A program made the position numbers and the translations under genes. From Ianthella basta (Eukaryota > Porifera > Demospongiae > Verongiida > Ianthellidae): DNA of 64,000 bases. Position 1 is the stretch's first letter, and each line of letters starts with the position of its first letter. Of this stretch, positions 57,901 through 64,000 are shown piece by piece. The DNA lies in NCBI GenBank assembly GCA_964019415.1, contig OZ025872.1:6247322-6311321 (forward strand), written 5' to 3'. The notes beneath the pieces were generated by a model. It made no database searches and was not told the origin of the DNA. It worked only from the letters and a program-made list of their open reading frames with translations.

Positions 57901-60900
57901 TACATCCATCCCATGTTAAGGGTACTGGCAAAATTTTTGTAAGCCACAAGAAATGATTACACGAAAATGGATTCAAAACATTGCTATGTGAATTAGGTTT
58001 AGAAGAATTTCCAAGTACGTACCTTAGAAAGGGTTGGTTCTCTAATACCAGCTTCACAACAGGGTTGAAAACCTTGCTGACGTTTCGACCAGATGCTCTG
58101 GTCGAAATGTCGGCAAGGTTTTCAACCCTGTTGTGAAGCTGGTATTAGAGAACCAACCCTTTCTGATGCCTGAGTCAGCTGAGAAGCCCTCACTTCATAC
58201 GTACCTTAGTACAAGCTCTACTTGGCAACATCTCAGTGCTTCACAAACATCCACAAACATTGTCAGATGTAATGATTACAGAAAATGTGGTATTGGGTGC
58301 TACATCAATGCATCCTCCTTGTTTCTGAACTGACATGTATACATGGTAATCCTTACTCTCTCCAAAGATCCAGGAAAACTAGCTCTCTTTCCATCCCATA
58401 CTAATGTACAGGTAGCATCTGAGAAAGATTACGTTTTTGTGTAATACTTCCTACGCATGCAAAACACACTAAGCTCCAAAAAATACCAAATACTGACAAG
58501 TCCCCCAAATAACTGAGTGTAATATAATGAAGAACAGACAATTCAACCTGATGTACTTAACTGATGCAAGAGTACTAACCATACAACTATACTTCGTCGA
58601 TGTATCCTTGCTTGACTTGTACCTAAGAATTCTATAATTATATTTCATAGCACACAGGAGTTTTAACCAAAGCATACTATAATAACAGCCATGGCGAAGA
58701 AGGTGTACCTATATTATACCTGCTAGTACAGGCAGATTTGCATGCCTTTCTGGACAGAGAAAGTCCCTTGTACTTGATAGGCACGTGCTATCCAGTAATG
58801 CAAAACTCTTGCATATCCTCTACATACTGTAAATTGAGCCCTTTACCAAATCACATGTGTGTTGACTGTGTATTGACAATGTTAGTATTTGAATATAGGA
58901 CCAGGAACAGGAATTAAAATGCTGATATTCTTGTAACTAATTTTATAACATCAAGCCTTATTTCACTCTTCCATTGCTATCAAGTGGATAGATCTAAAGA
59001 CTTTGAGCAGCAATGCAAAATAATAGTTATCAACGCAAATGCAAAATGATCATTATCCCAAGACTCACCGAGGGAGATACCAGCAGTGGGTTGACCATCC
59101 CTAGGTTTAGCACTACTCTTACACCCATTGTTGTCCTCCTGTCTTCTCCCTGCATTCAATGCATAATCAGTGCACATAGTTATGTACACGTAAACATGTA
59201 CACCACACATCTTATCAAGTGATCATTAAAACACAATTACGTGAAAACTAATTTGCATTATATGTACACACATCGGCAGCAAAAAATAATATTCACTCAC
59301 AAGGTATACATATAGATAGAATAGACACAAGTACATCAGCATACAGCATGCAGTTTAGCTCATGCAGTCTTCTGCCAGTAGTCTCAAATCCAGACCACTT
59401 TTGTCACTTCCATTTTCATAAAAATTAATAATGTCTGTGCATGATGTCACAATTAAATTGCTGGTGAAGATGTGGGGTCTGGGTACGAGGTTATTCTGTC
59501 AGTGTTTCTGCTTGTCCATTATGTGTTTGTATAGTACAGCTTACTTCAACTGCAAAGTGTGTAATGATGGTTATTTTGAGCTAAGGGAGAACTGGTCTGT
59601 TTAACTTTGCTTGAGCAGGGGTAACACATAATCCGTAACACACATCAGGTCAGTGTCATGGGCATGAACACAAATGAGCACAATCTGCATAATTATATGC
59701 ATACATTATACTAAACAAAAGAACGTTATGTAATACTTCACATACAAGGTATGCAGCACAAGAAAAACATGCAGACAGTAACATACGTAGACAGGTAGTG
59801 TGTGTGCCTTGGCTCAATCACTTTTGATTGCACCTATCTTATACACATTACCCATAAGTCAAACTATACATTTATTTGGCTATATGGAGCAAATTTTTAC
59901 ATTTGCTGCCAATCACATAGTGCAATGGCTGACTTATATTTGCCAGACCAGCAACCATACGTTCCCCAATCCATGTCCTAACTCCATATACCCTATAGAA
60001 CTAAGAAATTTAAAATTACGCGAGAACAAAATACAGTGCATTAATTATTGTACATGTAAATTTACATGGTCAATGTTCACCAAGGCATTATTGTTTCTAA
60101 ACCTCCATTGATATCATTCCTTGCGTCCTCTTGTGGAATACTTTAGATTTAGATTATGTTTTAGCATGCTTAAAGGGCCAATAGACTGAAGTTTAGTATG
60201 CTATGATAGAAGAGACTACATTGAAGCAATATTATTGAACTACACAGAAACACATTGTTAGTGTACACTATAAGCACTATAATGATATATCTATAATTAT
60301 ACCTCTACAGGATGTGAGGAAGCAAAAATATTATGTTTAGTACACCAATATAATAACCATTTGCATGATCCACTTCATGTATTTCTGATCTGTTTGGCTC
60401 AAGCAATTTCCATCACTATTTCGACTGACACTTTTGAAGTTGGTCTGTACCATAATAAAATTATACTGCAGTCAAAGTTTCAGGACTAGGGAAGACATTA
60501 ACAATACTCACCAGTAAGAACATTGGGAACATTTTCTTGTCTCAGCGTAGTCCAAGAAGGTGGAGGGGAAGGATGTACCTTAGGATATGTACCTGTAAGG
60601 TCAAACAGACCAGTTCTCTCTGCACTCAAATTATAGCATAGCACACTAGTGGGTGAAAGGAGCTGAAGGTACATGCATAAACACATGGGGACCTGCTAAA
60701 ACACTGACAGAAGATGGAGCTAAAATGAATACTGTCATACAAATTATGCAGGTATATTACGTAAATGCATGCCCCTTGCCTAATAGAGGATTTCTGTGAG
60801 CCTCTTGCATCCCGAACAGCCATTAGTGTGGGTTAGACTGTAGAGTGACGTTTTAGGGAGGTGGTAGGCTTATTCTCACAAATGTGCGCTAACTTGTGAA

Positions 60901-62263
60901 AGTCGCTAAAAGGGTGTTTCGCTGGTTGTATACAGTATCTGGCAAAGTAAACCTGCGCATACCATAGCTGTTACCTTCAATGTGAACACACATAGACCTG
61001 ATTGAAGAAGCTTGTCTGGCTAGGTTGCAAGAACAGAGAAGAACAGAGAACTACTATACATATTGACCAGATCTACTTCAACCATAGTGGCTCACACGTT
61101 AACGTGCTGCTTGTTCTGCATATGAGGAGCTGTTATAACCATAATGATGAAAATACAATCATGTATGCATACAAATGAGCATGTACACTGTACCTACTCA
61201 TTTCACATTCATGTACCACTCACACACAACACATAACACAGCATCCATCAGACACACAAGCACACATCAACTACATCACATGCATGACATTACATGTGAC
61301 ACATCTAACACATATACACATACAATGATTCGAGATTCTTGAGCAAGACACAACTGATAATGATAAATCAATCAAATGCAGGACGTTTCGACCCGAAGGT
61401 CTTTGTCAACTGCGTACAGGATCATTATCAACGCAACTATGAGCCTCTAAAATATCACATATACACATATCCACTGCGAGACAAGAACACAACTTCTGGT
61501 AGAATAAATTCCAAAGTCTTCAAGCTTAGCTCAGAGCTTCCGTCACTACTTCTGTCCTGAACACAATGAATATGCTCAGGGCTAGGGAAGACAACAACAT
61601 GACTCACCAATAGCATCATCTATAGCATCGACAGCATTTTCCGTTCTCAGCATAATCGGTGGATGTGAAGGCTGTGTCTCAGGATCTGTGTCTGCAAAGT
61701 CAAACAGGTTGACCAATTCAGCACACTAGTGGATGAAAAGAGCTATAATAAGAATACTGTATGCATAAACGTTTGGCAGGATGCATATTTTGCAAATGAT
61801 GGTAGCGTGATTTCAGCTTTCCACAATCTTGTTGGTCAAAATGAGGTATGAAGCAGTTATTAGACCCATCTCATTTCTACATCTGCATGATACTGAGAAG
61901 CTGGGTTTAGTGGCCAGACTATCCTCCTACTGGGTACTCCAGATGGCTGCAACTGAAAGTGTTCCCCTATCCTCTACAATACTACCTGGAGTATCTCTAG
62001 TCTAGCAAAGGCCAGCGGCTTCTTTCATTTCTTATTCCTGCAAGTTTCTTTAACTACAGCAGGCTGGTCTACACATTAGTTTTCTGACAAGAGCAGGGCC
62101 TCCAGAGCAATGGCATATTATATATATATATATACATTGCATGAGTTACCAGTGTTCCACTGCAGGACTATGATATGATCATCTTTAGCTTTAACAGCCC
62201 CTTCTGGTGTGTTCTCAGTAGCTGAAGGAGGTGGAGTCAAAGACTGTACTTCCAAACGTGTAT
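36115..62263 (-). CDS. Gene A: Death domain + ankyrin TRP channel (TRPV-like), 5' end not seen
   Basis: Paralogue of gene B. Exons in transcript order: 62150-62263, 61608-61685, 60512-60592, 59069-59149, (possibly 58357-58400), 56890-57161, 55911-55997, 55749-55778, 52309-52386, 51956-52098, 51365-51553, 49911-50707, 49137-49257, 47039-47203, 45925-45995, 39260-39454, 38995-39171, 38239-38442, 37896-37976, 37524-37716, 36866-36984, 36487-36519, 36115-36223. From the Death domain exon to the stop, full codons sum to 3063 bases, about 1020 residues, with no break. Product: a membrane cation channel with an N-terminal Death domain, ankyrins and S1-S6. The start codon is not identified, and the join between the 59069-59149 exon and the Death domain exon is not settled because their phases do not match directly. 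Confidence 0.8.
37524..38442 (-). CDS. Gene A S5, pore and S6 exons
   Basis: 38239-38442: WSSTYIQTLYSILKYDLTKF then S5 FAVFLVLLLGFAGAFQLALQ, ending VNSTV. 37896-37976: pore, HIWHTFYLGLRLMVEAGSVL GYNGHLG. 37524-37716: S6, WLAVIFYLGFLMVTVIIMLN VLIAQMSDTY, then a basic helix ending MEQLKSRPI. S6 is identical to gene B over about 30 residues. Confidence 0.93.
38995..39454 (-). CDS. Gene A S1-S2 and S3-S4 exons
   Basis: 39260-39454 holds S1 (ILTVCYTLQMVALTTALSLA) and S2 (VEIIVLLMWVVKIGNEVQKI). 38995-39171 holds S3 (FFVWVNIIAIVLLFCTMVL) and S4 (QWAFAALAFLAYAMLALEYL). Lengths 195 and 177 bases are identical to gene B. Confidence 0.92.
39662..40379 (+). mobile_element. THAP-encoding element relic (Kolobok-like guess)
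   Basis: TTAA at 39658-39661 is followed by AGGGCCACTGACATG, a Kolobok-style TTAA-plus-AGGG start, and the THAP frame begins 250 bases on. No matching right end was found, so the boundaries are open. Lies in the 6.5-kb gene A intron, opposite to the gene. Confidence 0.4.
39915..40379 (+). CDS. THAP-domain protein fragment, probably transposon-derived
   Basis: ATG-led frame of 154 codons. Residues 1-90 follow the THAP C2CH zinc-finger pattern: C5 and C10 (SCVAALCSRG), LHAFPKDAVLRKLWTRAVR with the conserved FP and W, LCSLNFAKDCYE, and the LKPGSLPTFFP version of the AVPTIF box. THAP domains bind DNA in P-element/Kolobok transposases and domesticated factors. The expected histidine of the C-x2-H pair is Asn (CSLN), so zinc binding may be lost. 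No transposase catalytic domain follows. Confidence 0.7.
   Translation: MPQSCVAALCSRGTKDGVSLHAFPKDAVLRKLWTRAVRVHWAKWDGSTERSTLCSLNFAKDCYEQEAQLRIRLGPSRKKLILKPGSLPTFFPSARDETSGSMAWCLESIHRELFASAHVQQRESSSDKMTFRKRQRSLVYKNIYLLSSHLIIIW
40440..40555. repeat. Fold-back element with GATGAAGAC core
   Basis: AACATTTCAACCATGGAGGT then CTTCATCAGTTACAATAC, a loop, then GTATTGTAACTGATGAAGAC TTCTGTGGTGGAAAG. Fourth member of the fold-back group. Confidence 0.75.
41813..42530 (-). pseudogene. LINE reverse-transcriptase C-terminal relic
   Basis: Minus strand, N to C: GLKLNTSKTKCILLHSAR, LNIDGLPIEQVRVCKLLGVH LNNALFTWNDYVNKI, YILPTLDYCDVVW, then MFKCLHSLAPPYLSTQF. The K-T-K-C, K-x-L-G-V-x-x-D/N, L-D-Y-C-x-x-V-W and K-C-L-H-x-L-A-P-P-Y-L series is the thumb end of CR1/L2-type RTs. 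Several stops and frame changes interrupt it. A different family from the LINE at 62424-64000. Confidence 0.75.
42535..43058 (+). repeat. GAA-containing repeat (family 2), full copy
   Basis: From CTGCTAATAATGGCGCCAGT and AATTACGTAATTTGAAAATG through (GAA)n at 42788-42843 to GTGACAGCATACAAACAACC and CATAGACTGTCTGAT. Five copies or part-copies in this window in both orientations. The open frame across it is low complexity, not a gene. Confidence 0.82.
42788..42843. repeat. (GAA)n microsatellite
   Basis: About 18 uninterrupted GAA units inside the family 2 repeat. Confidence 0.95.
43090..43107. repeat. Poly-C tract
   Basis: Eighteen consecutive C, just downstream of the family 2 repeat. Confidence 0.95.
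43195..44260 (+). pseudogene. Second Tigger transposase relic
   Basis: Reads PQHGTQQFKDIVSVLHCANT then DGSDYIKSLVMGDSVNPR, colinear with PQHGTKQFDRITLALCVNAD in the 17215-19289 element. Further pieces (WKSGSAATISNCRKHMGIMP versus WRSVSATTIQNCWKHTGIMP) confirm the family. Stops occur within 80 codons. No clear end repeats found. Confidence 0.75.
44270..45920. other. Gene A intron, nothing recognised
   Basis: No exon or repeat could be supported in this part of the intron between the pre-S1 and S1-S2 exons. Confidence 0.4.
45925..47203 (-). CDS. Gene A linker-helix and pre-S1 exons
   Basis: Two exons. 47039-47203 reads DACTPVILTVLDKCHYMEKV ... RQFVSSHDA. 45925-45995 reads IWGHPTMKIWINSKWNWFGS WIV and leads into S1. 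Both match gene B exons 11186-11344 and 9981-10051 in phase; the second is the same length. Confidence 0.88.
48340..48700. repeat. Block shared with gene B intron (14020-14480)
   Basis: TCTTTATAATGTCCATGTAA, CTACTTTGTAGGGGGTCATC, GGAAGAATAGTTTGCAGGAA CAAGCATGTATTACAGCA and TTTAGAATTATCATTCAGA have close counterparts in the same order at 14050-14480. Homologous intronic or dispersed sequence. Confidence 0.65.
48824..49033. mobile_element. Small TIR element (MITE)
   Basis: ATATACCATATGTGCTTTTG and TTAAAGCGTATATATGGTAT are inverted repeats with TA flanks; the interior has TTTCGCGGTT / AACCATGAAAGC pairs. About 210 bases, non-coding. Confidence 0.7.
49137..49257 (-). CDS. Gene A post-ankyrin exon
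   Basis: Reads MIQTLLTAPKTEEKSVGNKR then RPGKPKKYQHSSLYNLLKSE Q (given in blocks). A basic patch (NKRRPGKPKK) could be a polybasic lipid- or nucleus-directing stretch; gene B lacks it. Normal GTAAGT donor. Confidence 0.8.
49300..49520. repeat. Degenerate CAGGAGTCAG tandem array
   Basis: At least seven copies of (C/A)CAGGAGTCA(G/T)-like units, spaced 15-40 bases, in the intron just 5' of the 49137-49257 exon. Confidence 0.65.
49659..49684. repeat. Perfect 26-base palindrome
   Basis: AGCAGAGAAGGGC followed directly by its reverse complement GCCCTTCTCTGCT, no spacer. Confidence 0.95.
49911..50707 (-). CDS. Gene A ankyrin-repeat exon
   Basis: A 797-base exon starting FRALLGAVVYTCG and ending MHSKS at the donor. 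Repeats visible: SAIHIEAEKLLPDMVYFLLS, KTALHYAVRYEQQFEEG, RGHVPLFNAILTEDTDLIKL, DGDTHLHIAAEIGSAKVALL, DGQTPSHIAAQKSHCC and SGCTPLDYAAKHSHA. Colinear with gene B's ankyrin exon but 48 bases shorter, mostly in the second repeat region. Confidence 0.92.
51365..51553 (-). CDS. Gene A pre-ankyrin exon 2
   Basis: Reads GVEKKSELDHVALCLKDVVW then EEFKIE and ends NHFS in phase 0. Matches gene B 20389-20562 with a five-codon length difference in the middle. Confidence 0.82.
51956..52098 (-). CDS. Gene A pre-ankyrin exon 1
   Basis: Starts VKLIKATAGIKERANTG and ends QESWLVAAKQLLWDSDSVPE. Its second half matches gene B 22201-22397 and it has the same phases (143 versus 197 bases; both leave remainder 2). 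The first half is shorter and diverged. Confidence 0.77.
52309..55997 (-). CDS. Gene A linker between Death domain and ankyrin region: three mini-exons
   Basis: Exons 55911-55997, 55749-55778 and 52309-52386, all phase 1 at both ends. The first reads PEVQPSSPSPTTILFRPEGA then VDAVDYLTG and is plainly the same repeat as gene B's ESAVD exons. The second is only ten codons (PGSPVDSPIG). The third reads NSELPLVNLNRQGISATGQH. Together they form a flexible Pro/Ser/acidic tether between Death domain and channel. Confidence 0.72.
52505..52645. repeat. Inverted repeat upstream of the Crypton
   Basis: TATGGTAAGGGGGCTGATTG TGGAAAATATTGACCCGAGG, then GAAGCGCGAAGCGC, then CTCGAGGGTCGATATTTTCC GCAATCAACCTCCTTACCAT. 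Arms of about 45 bases. Either a MITE or one end of the following element. Confidence 0.8.
52850..54113 (+). pseudogene. Crypton tyrosine recombinase, decayed
   Basis: Plus-strand pieces in order: MAGLNRKISSDRPGVNIMDG, LHTLLDNLFRLLHSQGVGTV RKQA, LTFEEENRLWELEIL, LLNAVFVLNGINLVLRGGQE H (R of the R-H-R-Y set in LRGG), then GKSNYSLRATGISHMYNSGV PEKLIMERSGH and VQVYERTT (SLRATG Arg, SGH His and Y of VYER). This is the Crypton/DUF3504 fold: a DNA transposon using a tyrosine recombinase. The parts lie in more than one frame. In the 3.4-kb gene A linker intron, opposite to the gene. Confidence 0.82.
54390..55050. repeat. Possible dispersed element with ACTAGCAGAG end
   Basis: Begins TATATATACTAGCAGAGTGG CCCACCTTCGG and ends near GGTCGGCTTTATATATTAGA TATATATA. 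The start phrase also occurs at 7104-7128. Boundaries are a guess. Confidence 0.4.
56890..57161 (-). CDS. Gene A Death domain exon
   Basis: A 272-base exon. After WYLALMTMETGKIAEGKGEA it reads LLLGLGLSQEEVGSFAQDPQ, GTVEAGLQYWVDNKNPTCKA and LLNAMQSAGFADSEAKDHCK. This matches the Death domain pattern: L-G-L-s-x-x-E-(V/I)-x-x-(F/I)-x-x-D, then a helix with (L)-x-x-W, N-P-T-x-x-x-L-L-x-A-(L/M)-x-x-(A)-G-F. Death domains bind other Death domains in apoptotic and innate immune signalling. The exon lies between linker mini-exons of the channel gene, in the same strand and phase series (it ends in phase 1, feeding 55911-55997). Gene B has no equivalent. Confidence 0.78.
58026..58164. repeat. Near-perfect fold-back, about 68-base arms and 3-base loop
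   Basis: Left arm AGAAAGGGTTGGTTCTCTAA ... GACGTTTCGACCAGA, loop TGC, right arm TCTGGTCGAAATGTCGGCAA ... AACCAACCCTTTCT. Only a few mismatches, so it is young or maintained. Same GTTTCGACC core as the copies near 6285 and 61378. Confidence 0.92.
58357..58400 (-). CDS. Possible gene A exon before the Death domain
   Basis: A 44-base open stretch between an acceptor (CTGTACATTAG) and a donor (AGA then GTAAGG). Its frame, MERELVFLDLWRE, runs straight into the W-Y-L-A-L start of the Death domain exon and would supply helix 1. Its 5' phase does not fit the upstream mini-exons, but it contains an in-frame ATG, so it could be an alternative first exon. Weak on its own. Confidence 0.3.
59069..62263 (-). 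CDS. Gene A N-terminal linker: four phase-1/phase-1 mini-exons
   Basis: Exons 62150-62263, 61608-61685, 60512-60592 and 59069-59149, each with clean acceptor and donor and each phase 1 at both ends. The first three share a layout: a Pro/Ser-rich start (VQSLTPPPSA, TQPSHPPI, VHPSPPPS), then an ENT/REN-type acidic part (ENTPEGAV, TENAVDAIDDAIG, QENVPNVLTG). The fourth (RRQEDNNGC ... GISLG) is divergent. Upstream exons and the start codon presumably lie beyond the LINE at 62424-64000. Confidence 0.68.
61378..61415. repeat. Single arm of the GTTTCGACC fold-back family
   Basis: GGACGTTTCGACCCGAAGGT CTTTGTCAACTGCG; no second arm nearby. Confidence 0.65.
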
Positions 62264-62423
62264 CTGCACAGTGAAACAGATGGTTAGGAGAATGGTATGA
62301 AGAAATGCATAACAATTAATTAACTTAGGGGCTGAAAAGGGATTTGCATAATGCACACGCCACAAGGACATGTTAAGTATACATTGGTGAAAAAATGGAC
62401 TAATTTCAATATCTGACAGTATA

Positions 62424-64000
62424 TCAATCAATCAATCAATCAATATTTGAGTGCATCATGCCATACAGCACTAGGGCCCAGGCTGGCCCAAAGCAGCACT
62501 ATATATACAAACATTTACATAAAACTGTTTAGATGATGTCCTTCACATATACAATATACAAATCAGTTAAGGGCCTGCAGGGTATAGGGAATTCATTCTG
62601 GCCTATGTGCCAAAACGCGCCTTCCACATGGTGTGGATATCTGCTGCTATCTTGTGGTTGTGGCAAGCCAGGCACAGGAGTCTTGCTGTGGTATCTTCAT
62701 CAGAATTGGGGGAATGATCATGACATTGTTTCAAAAGTGCCTCACGATGTCCAATCCAGGCTGGGCACCTGATCAGCCAATGGACCACATCTTCCACCTC
62801 TCCACTGTCGCACTCTTTGCATACTCTTTCCTCCCTCTTCAATCCATGCCATCTGCCCGTCTCCATTTGAAACGGTGCAGTACCTCCCCTCAGCTTGATC
62901 AAGACCCTCCTCTCACTTTTCATCTTCACATTTGCACAACTAGATTCTTCTTCATACTCCACAATCTTCTTCAACATCGACAGCTTTGGTTTGTTCTCTA
63001 ATTCCTGACTCCATTCTTTTCTTACTCTCCTCCACGCCACACTCTCCAACATTCTCTTCAACTCATTCTCTGACATATCTTTAACCTGCTCCACTCCCAC
63101 ATCTTGCCAACCAAAATCGTTACAGCAGGCAGTCATTTTCTTTATCCATGTACCCTTGTTGAGTCTTATAGCCTCGACAGACACTCTTTTCAGCAACCTT
63201 CCATCATATGCTGCACTAGTCAAAATCTTGAGCCAAAAAACCATACATCTTATCCTCGCCAGCCATACCACTGGGAGGTCTCCTAGCTCCAGCAGCAGTG
63301 ATGTTCGGGGGTGGAGAATCCCAACTCCAAAGAATAAACGGGCTGCTCTCAATTGCACTTGTTGTACTGATTGTAAGTTCCGACAACAACCCCAAACCTC
63401 AGCTCCATACAACATGGTGGAGTCCACTAGTGAAGTCATCAATTTCTTAAATGTCCCAATACCAATGTCTCCCAACTCTGCTGTACATCTCTGAAACCAT
63501 GCCCCTAATGCCTTCTTCCCTGCAATTGCTTTATCCTCAATCATCTCCTTCATTTCTAAGAACTCATCCACTATACATCCCAGGTACTTGTAGCTGCTCA
63601 CCACAGGAACTTCTTCACCATCAATAACAAAATTCAAATTTGACCTCTCCACAGTCTTCTTCCTCACATGCATAATTCCACATTTGGCCACATTAATCTT
63701 CACTCCCCACTCAGCACACCACTGTACCATGCAATTCAGACTCCTTATAAGACCTTCCTCATCCGGTGCCAGCAATGCTGTGTCATCCGCAAAAAGCAGA
63801 CCTGGGATGATATCATTTCCACATTGGATACCACAGTCATGTTTCTTCAAGGTGTCTACTAGGGCATTGATGTATAATGAGAATAGCAGAGGTGACAGCA
63901 CACATCCCTGTCTAAGCCCACTGATCACTGAGAACTCGTCACTCTGTTTGTTGTCGACTTTCACACGACATGAGGTACCGTTGTAGAGAGCTTTCAAAAA
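62424..64000 (-). mobile_element. LINE, 3' part, runs off the window
   Basis: Minus strand, with a 3' UTR (62450-62600) and a (TTGA)n tail at 62424-62446. A second 3' end of this family is at 28860-29384, with a (TTGATA)n tail. The 5' end is beyond position 64000. Confidence 0.9.
62603..63997 (-). CDS. LINE reverse transcriptase (C-terminal 464 codons)
   Basis: Long open frame with RT motifs: SGLRQGCVLSPLLFSLYINA (domain 4), GLLFADDTALLAP (FADD catalytic box), GVKINVAKCGIMHV, SSYKYLGCIVD, LYGAEVWGC in the thumb, and a C-terminal zinc-knuckle-like VCKECDSGEVEDVVHWLIRC P. No stop over this span, so the copy is young or recently active. It uses target-primed reverse transcription as other LINEs do. 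The clade is not assigned: the YGAEVWG and tail type leave several options. It probably sits in the 5' intron of gene A, in the same orientation. Confidence 0.92.
   Translation of the reverse strand: MKALYNGTSCRVKVDNKQSDEFSVISGLRQGCVLSPLLFSLYINALVDTLKKHDCGIQCGNDIIPGLLFADDTALLAPDEEGLIRSLNCMVQWCAEWGVKINVAKCGIMHVRKKTVERSNLNFVIDGEEVPVVSSYKYLGCIVDEFLEMKEMIEDKAIAGKKALGAWFQRCTAELGDIGIGTFKKLMTSLVDSTMLYGAEVWGCCRNLQSVQQVQLRAARLFFGVGILHPRTSLLLELGDLPVVWLARIRCMVFWLKILTSAAYDGRLLKRVSVEAIRLNKGTWIKKMTACCNDFGWQDVGVEQVKDMSENELKRMLESVAWRRVRKEWSQELENKPKLSMLKKIVEYEEESSCANVKMKSERRVLIKLRGGTAPFQMETGRWHGLKREERVCKECDSGEVEDVVHWLIRCPAWIGHREALLKQCHDHSPNSDEDTTARLLCLACHNHKIAADIHTMWKARFGT

Noticed and set aside
57740-58057. 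Minus-strand frame ending in a good-looking donor (TTTCTAAG then GTACGT) next to the Death domain exon
   Set aside because: The donor lies in the fold-back arm at 58026-58164, no acceptor with a fitting phase was found, and the protein is not recognised.
60170-60195. TTAAAGGGCCAATAGACTG, similar to the TTAA-AGGGCCACTG end at 39658
   Set aside because: Only a short match, with no partner end; not enough to call an element.
1-64000. tRNA, rRNA and CRISPR features
   Set aside because: No cloverleaf-like box A/box B pair, rRNA segment or spaced direct repeats were noticed by eye; a tRNAscan run was not possible.

Overview
This window looks like a repeat-rich stretch of animal genome, most likely from a sponge or another early-branching animal. 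That assignment is an inference. It rests on intron-rich ankyrin/TRP channel genes, one of which carries a Death domain, in DNA full of Tigger/pogo elements, a Crypton, a THAP-encoding element, several LINE relics and many fold-back MITEs. The species cannot be named from the sequence.

The host content is a head-to-tail pair of paralogous ion-channel genes, both on the minus strand. Gene B (right to left, 32350 to 1711) can be read from start codon to stop codon through 20 exons. They sum to 3051 bases, an intact frame of 1016 residues: a short N-terminus, five small acidic linker exons, a conserved pre-ankyrin region, one large ankyrin exon, pre-S1, S1-S6 with the pore, and a short charged C-terminus. 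Gene A (right to left, from beyond 62263 to 36115) is its paralogue. From the ankyrin region to the stop codon the two share exon borders and intron phases one for one. Upstream, gene A adds a Death domain exon (56890-57161) flanked by more small linker exons, and its 5' end is not resolved and probably lies beyond position 64000. The intact frames, conserved splice sites and matched phases suggest both genes are live. The fold most resembles TRPV/TRPV-like channels, but the pore lacks the usual glycine-rich TRPV filter.

Layout: 1-1700, nothing recognised; 1711-32350, gene B with large introns holding a TIR element (2024-2735), a CA microsatellite, MITEs nested in MITEs (3922-4645), fold-back elements, a Tigger transposon (17215-19289), a Crypton N-terminal relic (16164-16350), TIR elements (23092-23693, 26310-26795) and a LINE 3' end (28860-29384) that interrupts a GAA-containing repeat; 32351-36114, intergenic, with a GC-rich start region for gene B and a LINE relic (33070-33550); 36115-62263, gene A with introns holding a THAP-encoding relic (39915-40379), a LINE relic (41813-42530), a full GAA-containing repeat, a second decayed Tigger (43195-44260) and a Crypton recombinase (52850-54113); 62424-64000, the 3' half of a LINE with a long open reverse-transcriptase frame running off the window.

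The most interesting host finding is the apparent Death domain + ankyrin + TRP-channel architecture in gene A, beside a sister gene that lacks the Death domain, together with arrays of phase-1/phase-1 mini-exons that build a repetitive acidic linker in both genes.
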